From: Holdemanella porci
Lineage (GTDB): Bacteria > Bacillota_I > Bacilli_A > Erysipelotrichales > Erysipelotrichaceae
Length of the DNA stretch: 34,490 nucleotides
NCBI RefSeq assembly: GCF_019052655.1
Contig: NZ_JAHQVB010000016.1
Location: forward strand, 1-34,490
Reading direction: 5' to 3'
Shown here piece by piece: positions 7,865 to 15,472 of the stretch; the first letter of the stretch is position 1, and each line of letters begins with the position of its first letter. Position numbers and translations under genes: made by a program. Under the pieces are notes generated by a model that had not been told where the DNA came from, did not search any database, and saw nothing but the letters and a program-made list of their open reading frames with translations.

Positions 7865-7901
7865 GGGTCTTTATACTTAAAGTATGAAGACTCTTTTTTT
7901 T
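7865..7901 (+). terminator. Strong terminator after the antiporter gene
   Basis: A 13-bp stem, 7865-7877 with 7881-7893 (two G-T wobbles), with a TAA loop and eight U residues. It overlaps the first codons of the following open frame. Confidence 0.9.
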
Positions 7902-8363
7902 ATGCTTATCATTACTTTTTTGATCAAACCATTTCAATTATCGACTTTGTATGTTGTACTCTTTTTATACTTTTTGGCGAAAAAGGACTATGCAACAATG
8001 TATATTGAAAAGTACTGGATTTTTCCATCTATACTTCTTTTATGTTTTTGTTCTAATTATGTGCCATTATTCAATCGAGTATGTACAAGTCTTGTTTTTC
8101 TATTGGTCAGTGGAACCATTAAAATTATTAGAACTGAATGGATAGGCAGTGCCGATGTATGTTTTTTAACTTTTTTTGGCTTTTATTTAGGAATGGAAAG
8201 AATGCTCGTGGCTTTATATATTAGTGTTTTACTAGGCTTTTTGTGGATTTTATATAAAAAAAAGCATATTCTTCCGTATTTATCCTGTTTATCAATAGGT
8301 GTCTGGATCGCTTATCTGAAAGGATATACATTTTTTTATTTTCTAATAAATCTTTTTTCTTGA
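7884..8363 (+). CDS. Diverged A24 prepilin-peptidase-like membrane protein
   Basis: A 159-residue, very hydrophobic protein with about six membrane segments. Its layout resembles the catalytic half of type IV prepilin peptidases (CpaA/TadV size): a segment near residues 38-52 like the first Asp region (MYIEKYWIFPSILLL), the motif GSADVCFLTFFGFYLG in place of GxGDxxLxxxxGxxLG, and a final LPYLSCLSIGVWIAYLKG like the conserved FxPxLxxG end. The first catalytic Asp is not in its usual place (Ile-Glu) and GxGD reads GSAD, so it may be an inactive or substrate-shifted relative. The start is uncertain: the ATG at 7884 sits in a terminator stem and the ATG at 7902 lacks a ribosome binding site. Its end overlaps the convergent rluA-like gene by 28 bases. 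Confidence 0.5.
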   Translation: MKTLFFMLIITFLIKPFQLSTLYVVLFLYFLAKKDYATMYIEKYWIFPSILLLCFCSNYVPLFNRVCTSLVFLLVSGTIKIIRTEWIGSADVCFLTFFGFYLGMERMLVALYISVLLGFLWILYKKKHILPYLSCLSIGVWIAYLKGYTFFYFLINLFS

Positions 8364-9127
8364 GGACAAATTACATCAATGTCATTAAATTGAATATGAT
8401 GACTTTGAAGTAAGAGTCCCGTATTATCAATTCTTTTACCTCCATATAAGGAATCATTTAAAATGGGATGCTTCAAAGAAGCACATTGAACACGGATTTG
8501 ATGTTTTCTTCCCGTTAGAATCGTTACTTGAATCAGCGAATAATCTTTATAGTTTTTAAGTGTGTTAAATATTGAAATACTTTCTTTTCCATTTGGATGG
8601 ATGAACATTTTCTTGGCATTATGACGATCTCTTGCGATATTTGAAACAATCTTTTTGTTTTTATAATTCGTGTGACCTTGAACTAAGGCAATATAGTCTT
8701 TTTTAATGTGATGCTCTTCCATGTTTTTGTCACAATATGCCTGGAAGAATGGATGCTTACAAAATAAGACTAAACCACTCGTTTCATAATCAATACGATG
8801 AATGGCTTGAGCCGGATATTTATTTCCATTTAATTGCAGATACCCGTTAATACGAGCTTGTAAAGTATCTTGGCTGTTTCCATCATCGTGTACTAATAAA
8901 AATGGAGGTTTAAAGGCTGCTATTAAAAAAGCATCTTCATATAAAATGTTTACAGGCTCATAGTTGATTTCAACTTCTTTTTCAGGATAGTTAAAGTAGA
9001 TAGTTTTATTGTTTTCATCTATTTTTAAATGTTTTTTATGGTTTTTTGAAATACAAAAAGTCTCAAAAATCTCTTGAGAAGTTGCTGTATATTGCATGTA
9101 GTTTTCATTTAAATTTTTTATGAGCAT
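8336..9127 (-). CDS. RluA-family pseudouridine synthase without S4 domain
   Basis: A 263-residue pseudouridine synthase. The catalytic motif is HRIDYETSGLVLFCK, with the later conserved LTGRKHQIRVQCASLKHPIL. There is no recognisable S4 domain; the N-terminal 60 residues are short and poorly conserved, as in RluA/YlyB-like members. The substrate (rRNA or tRNA position) is not predictable. The ATG at 9127 has no ribosome binding site; a TTGACA/TAAAAT promoter ends only 11 bases before it, so the mRNA would have a leader of about four bases. It is divergent from the superoxide reductase gene and convergent with the A24-like gene. Confidence 0.9.
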   Translation of the reverse strand: MLIKNLNENYMQYTATSQEIFETFCISKNHKKHLKIDENNKTIYFNYPEKEVEINYEPVNILYEDAFLIAAFKPPFLLVHDDGNSQDTLQARINGYLQLNGNKYPAQAIHRIDYETSGLVLFCKHPFFQAYCDKNMEEHHIKKDYIALVQGHTNYKNKKIVSNIARDRHNAKKMFIHPNGKESISIFNTLKNYKDYSLIQVTILTGRKHQIRVQCASLKHPILNDSLYGGKRIDNTGLLLQSHHIQFNDIDVICPQEKRFIRK

Positions 9128-9138
9128 ATCAATAGAAT

Positions 9139-9166
9139 ATTTTAATGATGCGTGTCATAATGTCAA
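9139..9166 (-). promoter_or_regulatory. Promoter of the RluA-like gene, giving an almost leaderless mRNA
   Basis: On the minus strand TTGACA (9166-9161) and TAAAAT (9144-9139) are 16 bases apart. Transcription should start near 9131, four bases before the ATG. Confidence 0.65.
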
Positions 9167-9188
9167 TAGAAGAACAGGAGGAATACTT

Positions 9189-9557
9189 ATGAAAATCTAT
9201 AAGAATTTAGAAACTGGTAGCGTTGTTGAAGGATTGTTGATGGATGTAGTTCCTAGTGGATATCGTGAATTAAAAGCTGGTGAAGTGGATGCAGCGCAAG
9301 AAAAACATGTTCCACAAGTAAGTGTAGAAGATAACAAACTTAAAGTTGTAGTTGGAAGTGTTGAACATCCTATGTTAGAGGCACACTATATCACTAATAT
9401 TTGGGTTGAATATAGTGATGGAACTGTGGATCGTGCAGGTTTAGTCCCAGGAATGAAACCAGAATATGTTTTTGATTCGAAAGGACGAACAGGTAAAGTA
9501 ACTGTGTATGAGTATTGTAACTTGCATGGTTTGTGGAAAAATGAAATAGAATTGTAA
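9189..9557 (+). CDS. Superoxide reductase (desulfoferrodoxin-like) lacking the FeS4 centre
   Basis: A 122-residue superoxide reductase that reduces superoxide to peroxide in the cytosol of anaerobes, taking electrons usually from rubredoxin. The catalytic iron ligands are all visible: His40 in EKHVP (with the adjacent catalytic Glu-Lys), His60 and His66 in HPMLEAHYI, and Cys110 and His113 in CNLHGLW. The N-terminal part keeps the desulforedoxin fold pattern (KIYKNLETGSVVEG) but has none of the four cysteines that hold centre I, so it resembles class III enzymes such as that of Treponema. The ATG at 9189 follows AGGAGG; an upstream in-frame extension is not supported. A terminator follows directly. 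Confidence 0.9.
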   Translation: MKIYKNLETGSVVEGLLMDVVPSGYRELKAGEVDAAQEKHVPQVSVEDNKLKVVVGSVEHPMLEAHYITNIWVEYSDGTVDRAGLVPGMKPEYVFDSKGRTGKVTVYEYCNLHGLWKNEIEL

Positions 9558-9577
9558 TTAAAATGTAAAAATAAAGA

Positions 9578-9606
9578 CAGATTGTTGAAATAAACAATCT
9601 GTTTTT
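9578..9606 (+). terminator. Terminator of the superoxide reductase gene
   Basis: CAGATTGTT (9578-9586) pairs perfectly with AACAATCTG (9593-9601), followed by TTTTT. The clc promoter overlaps it. Confidence 0.85.
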
Positions 9607-9613
9607 CTATAAT
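9585..9613 (+). promoter_or_regulatory. Promoter of the CLC gene, inside the preceding terminator
   Basis: TTGAAA (9585-9590) and TATAAT (9608-9613) are 17 bases apart. The -35 lies in the terminator hairpin. The expected start of transcription, about 7 bases past the -10, is the A of the ATG at 9620. Confidence 0.7.
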
Positions 9614-9619
9614 AATCAC

Positions 9620-10840
9620 ATGTATAAAGAAAAGTTGAGAGAATCGTTTAAAGTTTATGATGAAATTGTTTTAAAGTGTTTTTGTGGTATTTTTATTGGT
9701 GCTATTGTTGCGATCTGTGAAGTCATTTTTGGTAAAGGATTAGAATGGATCTTGAATTTTAGAGAGCATATGGGATGCATTATGTTGCTTGGACTTCCTT
9801 TTGCAGGATTAGCTATTGTGTTCTTATTTGATCATTGGGGAAGAATATCTAGAAAAGGTATGGGACTTGTTTTTGAGGTTGATCAAGGAAAGAGTGATTG
9901 GATTCCACTTCGTATGGCACCGTTTATGGTCGTGTCGACATGGATTACCCATTTCTTTGGTGGTAGTGCGGGTAGAGAAGGTGTTGCGATGCAGATTGGA
10001 GCTACCGTATCGCATTATTTTGGTAAGTATTTCCGCTTTAAAAACAGTGGTGTTATCTTTATGGTTGCAGGTATGGCAGCTGGTTTTGCCGGATTGTTTG
10101 GTACGCCAATTACGGCAATTTTCTTTGCCTTAGAAGTTTTAGTGGCTGGAACTTTGAAATATCGAGCTATGTCTTGTGCAATTCCGGCTAGTTTTACGGC
10201 AACTTATGTTTCTAGCTTATTTGGATTACACAAGAGTACTTTTAAGATAGGAAATGTTGCTGAGCCAAATATGGAATTATCTATAAAATTATTGGTGTTA
10301 GGTATTTTATTCGGCATGATAGGTGGTTTATTTGCGTTTTTTTTGAAACACACAAAAGCTTTTGTCACAAATAAAATCACAAATCCCTATAAACGTATTT
10401 TTATGATGGGTGTTTTCGTGGCGTTTATGTTGTTTATGTTTGGCCAATGTCGTTATTCAGGTGTGGGTGAAAACTTGATTGTAGCATCTTTTACATCGGA
10501 AAAGATTTATGGATATGACTGGATCCTAAAGCTTGTCTTAACGATTTTAACTTTATCTGCAGGATTCCAAGGTGGAGAAGTTACGCCATTATTTGCGATT
10601 GGATCGAGTCTCGGGGTTATAATTGCACCTGTATTTGGTTTAGATCCATTGTTTGTAGCTGCACTAGGGTATAGTGGTGTGTTTGGAGCTGCCACAAATA
10701 CATTTTTAGCGCCTATTGCGATAGGCATGGAAGTTTTTGGATATCAGTATTTTCCGTTCTTCTTTATTGTATGTGCTATATCTTATATCGCAAATCAAAA
10801 CGAATCAATTTATGCTTTGCAAAGACAAGTCAGAGAATGA
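9620..10840 (+). CDS. CLC-family antiporter, probably CLC-F fluoride/proton type
   Basis: A 406-residue polytopic CLC transporter. The Glu-gate motif is GGSAGREGVAMQIGA (Glu120), and the third region is GFQGGEVTPLFAIG (Glu320-Val321-Thr322). The first ion-pathway motif, GSGIP in chloride CLCs, reads KGMGLV with Met81. From memory of the fluoride exporter CLC-Eca, whose key residues are Met79, Glu118, Glu318, Val319 and Thr320, all positions match with a constant offset of two. The likely job is export of toxic fluoride in exchange for protons; chloride transport is the alternative. No fluoride riboswitch is seen. The ATG lacks a ribosome binding site and coincides with the predicted transcription start. 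The last codons form the terminator stem. Confidence 0.85.
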   Translation: MYKEKLRESFKVYDEIVLKCFCGIFIGAIVAICEVIFGKGLEWILNFREHMGCIMLLGLPFAGLAIVFLFDHWGRISRKGMGLVFEVDQGKSDWIPLRMAPFMVVSTWITHFFGGSAGREGVAMQIGATVSHYFGKYFRFKNSGVIFMVAGMAAGFAGLFGTPITAIFFALEVLVAGTLKYRAMSCAIPASFTATYVSSLFGLHKSTFKIGNVAEPNMELSIKLLVLGILFGMIGGLFAFFLKHTKAFVTNKITNPYKRIFMMGVFVAFMLFMFGQCRYSGVGENLIVASFTSEKIYGYDWILKLVLTILTLSAGFQGGEVTPLFAIGSSLGVIIAPVFGLDPLFVAALGYSGVFGAATNTFLAPIAIGMEVFGYQYFPFFFIVCAISYIANQNESIYALQRQVRE

Positions 10841-10853
10841 TTTGTCTTTTTTT
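10821..10853 (+). terminator. Terminator of the CLC gene, overlapping its stop codon
   Basis: AAAGACAAGTCA (10821-10832) pairs with TGATTTGTCTTT (10838-10849) with one wobble, followed by a U-run to 10853. The stop TGA (10838-10840) is the first part of the 3' arm. Confidence 0.9.
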
Positions 10854-10862
10854 GCAGTGTTT

Positions 10863-10876
10863 TGAAAACGCATACA
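10863..10876 (+). promoter_or_regulatory. Candidate cre (CcpA-binding) site upstream of the glycogen operon
   Basis: TGAAAACGCATACA fits the Bacillota cre consensus TGWAANCGNTNWCA at all but one position. It lies about 50-64 bases before the predicted transcription start, which is where cre sites mediate activation rather than repression. The site is seen; CcpA use is inferred. Confidence 0.55.
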
Positions 10877-10911
10877 AATTTAATGAAACAAGTAGATTTT
10901 ATTTGAAAAAG

Positions 10912-10920
10912 TGATATACT
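10912..10920 (+). promoter_or_regulatory. Extended -10 promoter of the glgCDA operon
   Basis: TGATATACT is an extended -10 (TGn before TATACT) with only a weak -35. The weak -35 and the upstream cre-like site would fit an activated promoter. The leader to the glgC start is about 30 bases. Confidence 0.55.
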
Positions 10921-10955
10921 TTAGTTATATAAAGAGTATTATTAGGAGGATGATT

Positions 10956-12095
10956 ATGAAACAGAATAATATGCTCGCCATGATTTTAGCAGGTGGCCGT
11001 GGAACACGTCTTTTGGAACTAACTAAAAAGAATGCGAAACCGGCTGTTTATTTCGGAGGAAAATATCGTATTATTGATTTCCCACTAAGTAACTGTGCAA
11101 ATTCAGATATCAACGTTGTAGGCGTTTTAACACAGTATGAATCAGTAGAATTAAACGCATACGCTGGTGCTGGTCAAAGATGGGGACTTGATGCACGTGG
11201 AAGTGGTGTTTATGTTTTGCCACCACGTGAAAAGGATGGTACAAAATTTGACGTCTATCAAGGAACAGCAGATGCCATCACACAAAACATTGACTTTATT
11301 GATAAGTTTGATCCTGAATACGTTTTAATTCTTTCAGGCGACCACATCTATAAGATGGATTATGCGGATATGTTATCTTGTCACAAGGCAAATAATGCCG
11401 ATTGTACAATTGCGGTACTTCCAGTGCCAATTAAGGAAGCTAGCCGTTTCGGTATTATGAATACAGATGATGAAGGAAGAATTGTTGAATTCGAGGAAAA
11501 ACCAGAACATCCAAAGAGCAATTTAGCTAGTATGGGTATTTATATCTTTAACTGGAAACAATTACGCAAAGAATTGATTTCAGATATGACTGCAGAAGGT
11601 AGTCACCATGACTTTGGTAAAGATATTATTCCTAACTTCTTAAACGCAAATAAACGTTTGTATGCTTATAAGTTTGAAGGATATTGGAAAGATGTTGGAA
11701 CAATCGATTCATTGTGGGAAGCAAATATGGACTTATTAAATAAAAACAATGAATTGAATTTAGATGATCCAAACTGGAAAATCTATACAGAAGATATTCC
11801 AACTTTACCTCACTATGTAGGTCCAACTGGAAAAGTTGAACATTGCTATATCAACCAGGGAGCTATCATTCGTGGTGAAGCAGTAGATTCAGTATTATTC
11901 AATAATGTTGAAATTGATGAAGATGCATATGTATCTCAAGCTGTGTTAATGCCAAATGTTAAAGTTGGTAAAGGTGCAAAAATCTATCGTGCTATCGTTG
12001 CTGATGGTGTGAAGATTGATGATGGTGCTGTTGTTGGTAGTCCAGACAGTGATGAAATCGAATTGATTTCTAAGAGAGTAAAGAAGGGTGAATAA
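10956..12095 (+). CDS. glgC: Glucose-1-phosphate adenylyltransferase (ADP-glucose pyrophosphorylase)
   Basis: A 379-residue enzyme forming ADP-glucose from glucose-1-phosphate and ATP, the committed step of glycogen synthesis. The nucleotide-binding GGRGTRL (13-19), [19 protein letters not shown] (28-46), [10 protein letters not shown] (127-136) and FEEKP are all present, followed by a left-handed beta-helix C-terminal domain. The ATG at 10956 follows AGGAGG; the upstream in-frame ATG overlaps the promoter. It is the first gene of a tight operon with glgD, three bases downstream. GlgC of Bacillota typically forms a heteromer with GlgD. Confidence 0.96.
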   Translation: MKQNNMLAMILAGGRGTRLLELTKKNAKPAVYFGGKYRIIDFPLSNCANSDINVVGVLTQYESVELNAYAGAGQRWGLDARGSGVYVLPPREKDGTKFDVYQGTADAITQNIDFIDKFDPEYVLILSGDHIYKMDYADMLSCHKANNADCTIAVLPVPIKEASRFGIMNTDDEGRIVEFEEKPEHPKSNLASMGIYIFNWKQLRKELISDMTAEGSHHDFGKDIIPNFLNANKRLYAYKFEGYWKDVGTIDSLWEANMDLLNKNNELNLDDPNWKIYTEDIPTLPHYVGPTGKVEHCYINQGAIIRGEAVDSVLFNNVEIDEDAYVSQAVLMPNVKVGKGAKIYRAIVADGVKIDDGAVVGSPDSDEIELISKRVKKGE

Positions 12096-12097
12096 TT

Positions 12098-13213
12098 ATG
12101 TGTAACGCTTTAGGAATAATTACTTACAATGATTCTTCTGTATATGTAGAAGGTATGCAAAAATATCGTCCAATCGCTGGATTCAGTTTTTTAGGACGTT
12201 ATCGTTTAGTTGACTTTGCGATTTCAAATATGTCAAATTCAGGAATTGATGATATTCAAATATATGTAAATGGAAATCCTCGTTCTTTAATTGATCACAT
12301 TGGTACTGGTCGTCACTATAATATCAACTCTAAACATGGACACTTATCTTTAGTGCCTGTATATTCTGAAGGTGGAACTTCACGTTTTACCACAGATGTT
12401 TCATGTTATGCAGAAAACATTCATACAGTTATGGAAAACCACAATGATTATGTTGTGATTGCTCCTGTTAATATGCTTTATAAAGGAAACTATGAAGAAT
12501 TGTTGAAACAACATATCGAAAGTGGTGCTGAAGTATCAGTGTTGTATCAACATGTAGATAACGCAAAAGAAAACTACATTGGATGTGATGTACTTCAAAT
12601 GAATAAACAACGTGGTGTATTAAGTATTGATCAAAACTTAGGTAACTATAAATCTAGATATTTATCTTTACAGACTTACATCATGTCAAAAGAAATTTTT
12701 AAAACATTAGTTGAAGAAGCGCAAGAAACAAGTTCAATGTATTGGTTTAAAGATATCTTAAATGATAAATGTGTAGATATGGATATCCGTGGATTGAATT
12801 ATCGTGGACACATTTATGTAATTAATGATTTGAAATCCTATTATGAAAGTAATATGCAATTCTTAACGGAAGAAAAAATGAAAGATATCGCAGATCCAGA
12901 ATGGCCTGTATATACTCGTACAAGCGATTCAGCTCCAGCCATTTATTTGAATGGTGGTACTGCAACAGGTTCATTGATTTCGAATGGTTGTGAAATCAGA
13001 GGTGTAGTTAAGAATTCTATTGTTGGTCGTTCTTGTAAAATTGGAAAAGATGCATTGATCGAAAATTGCATCATTATGCCAGATGTAGAAATTGCAGATG
13101 GTGCTCACTTAAAGAATGTGATTGTAGATAAACATTCTAGAATCGCAAAGAAAAAAGATTTAGCAGGGTTAGAAGAACAACCTTTGTATATTGGTAGAAG
13201 GGAGAACGTTTAA
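12098..13213 (+). CDS. glgD: GlgD, regulatory subunit of ADP-glucose pyrophosphorylase
   Basis: A 371-residue paralogue of GlgC. It keeps the fold (YRPIAGFSFLGRYRLVDFAISN, C-terminal beta-helix repeats) but lacks the GGRGTRL catalytic loop; the corresponding N-terminus reads MCNALGIITYNDSSVYVEG. In Bacillota such as Geobacillus, GlgD has little activity alone and raises the activity of GlgC in a heteromer. It lies three bases after glgC, and its stop overlaps the glgA start (TAATG), so stoichiometric synthesis is likely. Confidence 0.95.
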   Translation: MCNALGIITYNDSSVYVEGMQKYRPIAGFSFLGRYRLVDFAISNMSNSGIDDIQIYVNGNPRSLIDHIGTGRHYNINSKHGHLSLVPVYSEGGTSRFTTDVSCYAENIHTVMENHNDYVVIAPVNMLYKGNYEELLKQHIESGAEVSVLYQHVDNAKENYIGCDVLQMNKQRGVLSIDQNLGNYKSRYLSLQTYIMSKEIFKTLVEEAQETSSMYWFKDILNDKCVDMDIRGLNYRGHIYVINDLKSYYESNMQFLTEEKMKDIADPEWPVYTRTSDSAPAIYLNGGTATGSLISNGCEIRGVVKNSIVGRSCKIGKDALIENCIIMPDVEIADGAHLKNVIVDKHSRIAKKKDLAGLEEQPLYIGRRENV

Positions 13214-14652
13214 TGGCATCAATTTTGATGGTTGCTGGGGAAGGATTACCATTCATTAAGACAGGTGGACTTGCCGATGTAATTGGTTCTTTGCCAAAGG
13301 CACTTACTGAAAGAGGACATGAAGTAAAGGTTGTCATGCCTTTATATAAGAAAATTAGTGAAAAATACTATAATGAACTTCATTTTGATTGTGAATATTC
13401 AGTTTCAATTAATTATCATGAAGTACCCGTACGTGTATTCTCAAAAGTAGTAGATAATGTATGTTTCTTCTTCATTCAACATCAAGGTTACTTTGAAAGA
13501 GATTCATTATACGGTTATCAAGATGATGGTGAGCGTTTTGGTTATTTCCAAAAGGCTGTTATTGAAATGTTGAACCAGTTGAATTACTGGCCAAATATTA
13601 TCCATTGCCACGACTGGCATACAGGTATGATTCCTTGTATGGTTAAAGAAACTCACGATGCAGATCCTAGATATCGTGCAATTCGTTTTGTGTATACAAT
13701 CCACAACATGGCTTATCAAGGAAATTTCGGCCCTGAAATGCTAGATAGTTGTTTAGGATTACCATACTATTTGTTAGACAATGGTAATGTACGTTTTGAT
13801 GGTGGTATTTCATTTATGAAGTCTGGTATTTTATATGCGGACAAAGTTACAACTGTATCACCAACTTATGCACAAGAAATTTTATCGCCTCAATATGGTG
13901 AACACTTAGAAGCTGTATTGAATATGCGTAAATATGATCTATGGGGTATTGTAAACGGTATTGATATCGAGTTATGGAACCCTAACACAGATCCAGAAAT
14001 TCCATATCACTTTAATAAAGTGAATATTGCGGCTCAAAAGAAAAAGGCAAAAATGGCTCTACAAGAAGAACTAGGATTAGAAAAGAATCCTGATGTTATG
14101 ATGGTAGGTGTTGTTTCTCGTTTGACTTGGCAAAAAGGATTCTATCTATTGATGGAACAATTAGACGCATTGTGTGCAGCTCCAATCCAATTGGTTATTT
14201 TGGGTAGTGGTGAAAGTCAAATTGAAAACAAGTTCCATGAACTAGAAGATGGAAATAAAGGAAAGATTTGTTTCTATTATGGATACAATGAAAGCTTGGC
14301 ACACCGCATCTATGCGGCAAGTGATTTGTTCTTGATGCCTAGTTTATTTGAACCATGTGGAATTTCACAATTGTGTTCTATGCGTTATGGTACTTTACCT
14401 CTTGTTCGTGAAACGGGTGGTTTAAAAGATATGGTTGATGCATACAATGAATATGAAAAATCAGGAAATGGATTTAGTTTTGAAAACTACGATTCGAATG
14501 AATTGATTCATACTTTATATTATGCTTGTGACGTTTATTACAATCGTAAAGAGGATTGGGAAATGTTACAAAGAAATGCATTGAATACAGATGTGTCATG
14601 GCAACAAAGTGCTAAAACATATTCTTTGTTGTATGATGAATTAGTTGACTAA
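13213..14652 (+). CDS. glgA: Glycogen synthase (ADP-glucose, GT5)
   Basis: A 479-residue GT-B glycosyltransferase of family GT5 that extends alpha-1,4-glucan chains from ADP-glucose. The N-terminal KTGGLADVIGSLPKAL (16-31) is the nucleotide-sugar binding signature. The C-terminal domain carries VVSRLTWQKGF and PSLFEPCGISQLCSMRYGTL. Length is normal for bacterial GlgA. It overlaps the glgD stop by one base (TAATG) and ends in the same kind of overlap with the DUF523 gene. Branching enzyme and phosphorylase genes are not in the window. Confidence 0.97.
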   Translation: MASILMVAGEGLPFIKTGGLADVIGSLPKALTERGHEVKVVMPLYKKISEKYYNELHFDCEYSVSINYHEVPVRVFSKVVDNVCFFFIQHQGYFERDSLYGYQDDGERFGYFQKAVIEMLNQLNYWPNIIHCHDWHTGMIPCMVKETHDADPRYRAIRFVYTIHNMAYQGNFGPEMLDSCLGLPYYLLDNGNVRFDGGISFMKSGILYADKVTTVSPTYAQEILSPQYGEHLEAVLNMRKYDLWGIVNGIDIELWNPNTDPEIPYHFNKVNIAAQKKKAKMALQEELGLEKNPDVMMVGVVSRLTWQKGFYLLMEQLDALCAAPIQLVILGSGESQIENKFHELEDGNKGKICFYYGYNESLAHRIYAASDLFLMPSLFEPCGISQLCSMRYGTLPLVRETGGLKDMVDAYNEYEKSGNGFSFENYDSNELIHTLYYACDVYYNRKEDWEMLQRNALNTDVSWQQSAKTYSLLYDELVD

Positions 14653-15077
14653 TGAGAATTCTTGTTAGCGCATGTTTATTAGGATATAACTGTAAGTATA
14701 ACGGAAAAAACAATTTAAATAAAAAAATTGTAGAGCTTTTAAAAGATCATGAAGTGATTCCTGTATGTCCAGAGATGCTTGGAGGACTTTGTTGTCCTCG
14801 TATTCCTTGTGAAAAAGTAGGAGATAGAATTTTGGATAAAGAGGGAAATGATTGTACAAAACAGTTTATCAAAGGGGCAGAAATTGCTCTGAATATAGCG
14901 AAAGAAAAACAAGTAGATATTGCGATTTTACAAAGAAGATCACCTAGTTGTGGATATTCTGTTATTTATGATGGGACTTTTACAGGTAATCTAGTAACTG
15001 GTAGTGGTGTCTTTGCACAAATGTTGCAAGATTTAAATATACCGATTATGGAAGCGGAATCAGAAAAATTCGTTTAG
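14652..15077 (+). CDS. DUF523 protein in the glycogen operon
   Basis: A 141-residue member of the DUF523 (YbbK-like) family. The family signatures are visible: SACLLGYNCKYNG, VIPVCPEMLGGL, and RRSPSCGYSVIYDGTF near residue 100. It is cysteine-rich (Cys8, 14, 39, 47, 48, 53, 68, 100), more than the family pattern needs, which could mean metal or thiol chemistry. The molecular function of the family is not established. It overlaps the glgA stop (TAATG) and has no clear ribosome binding site of its own, so it is translated by coupling to glgA. That places it under glycogen-operon control. Confidence 0.88.
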   Translation: MRILVSACLLGYNCKYNGKNNLNKKIVELLKDHEVIPVCPEMLGGLCCPRIPCEKVGDRILDKEGNDCTKQFIKGAEIALNIAKEKQVDIAILQRRSPSCGYSVIYDGTFTGNLVTGSGVFAQMLQDLNIPIMEAESEKFV

Positions 15078-15080
15078 GTA

Positions 15081-15109
15081 TTGTTTTCTTTGGCAAAATG
15101 TCATAAAAT
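15081..15109 (+). promoter_or_regulatory. Probable ptsH promoter
   Basis: TTGTTT (15081-15086) and TAAAAT (15104-15109) with a 17-base spacer, about 30 bases before the HPr start. A TTGGCA also occurs at 15090-15095 but has no matching -10 at normal distance. Confidence 0.5.
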
Positions 15110-15138
15110 ACATTTAGATTTGATTTAGGAGGATAATT

Positions 15139-15405
15139 ATGAAACAAGTAACTGTAACTGTAGTAGATCCAGTAGGTCTTCACGCACGTCCAGCAACTGT
15201 AGCTGTTAACGCTGCTAGTAAATTTAAAAGTGAAATCAATGTAGCTTTCAAAGGACGTGAAGTAAACATGAAATCTATCATGGGAGTTATGTCTTTAGGC
15301 ATTCCTACACAGTCAGAAATCACAATTAGCTGCTCAGGCGAAGATGAAGATGCTGCTGTAGCTGCAATCGAAGAAGTATTGCGTGCTCAAAAGATCATTG
15401 CTTAA
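15139..15405 (+). CDS. ptsH: Phosphocarrier protein HPr
   Basis: An 88-residue HPr of the phosphotransferase system. It passes phosphate from enzyme I to sugar permeases via His15 (GLHARPAT). Ser46 in NMKSIMGVMSLG is the residue phosphorylated by HPr kinase in Bacillota; HPr-Ser46-P is the CcpA corepressor. Both regulatory residues are intact. AGGAGG precedes the ATG. Enzyme I (ptsI), usually next to ptsH, is not here; the gene stands alone between its own promoter and terminator, beside glycogen genes. Confidence 0.96.
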   Translation: MKQVTVTVVDPVGLHARPATVAVNAASKFKSEINVAFKGREVNMKSIMGVMSLGIPTQSEITISCSGEDEDAAVAAIEEVLRAQKIIA

Positions 15406-15411
15406 TTAAAG

Positions 15412-15437
15412 AAAGTCTCATAGTTTTATGAGACTTT
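15412..15437 (+). terminator. ptsH terminator
   Basis: AAAGTCTCATA (15412-15422) pairs perfectly with TATGAGACTTT (15427-15437) around a GTTT loop, with U residues at the end. Confidence 0.9.
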
Positions 15438-15472
15438 TTTATTTCAAAGTTAGAAAAGAAGGAGAATAAATA

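Noticed and set aside
9541..9620. Fluoride riboswitch before the CLC gene
   Set aside because: The interval holds only a terminator and promoter; the transcript would have no leader.
15090..15118. TTGGCA-based alternative ptsH promoter
   Set aside because: The possible -10 hexamers are at poor distance (13 or 19 bases); TTGTTT with TAAAAT at 17 bases fits better.
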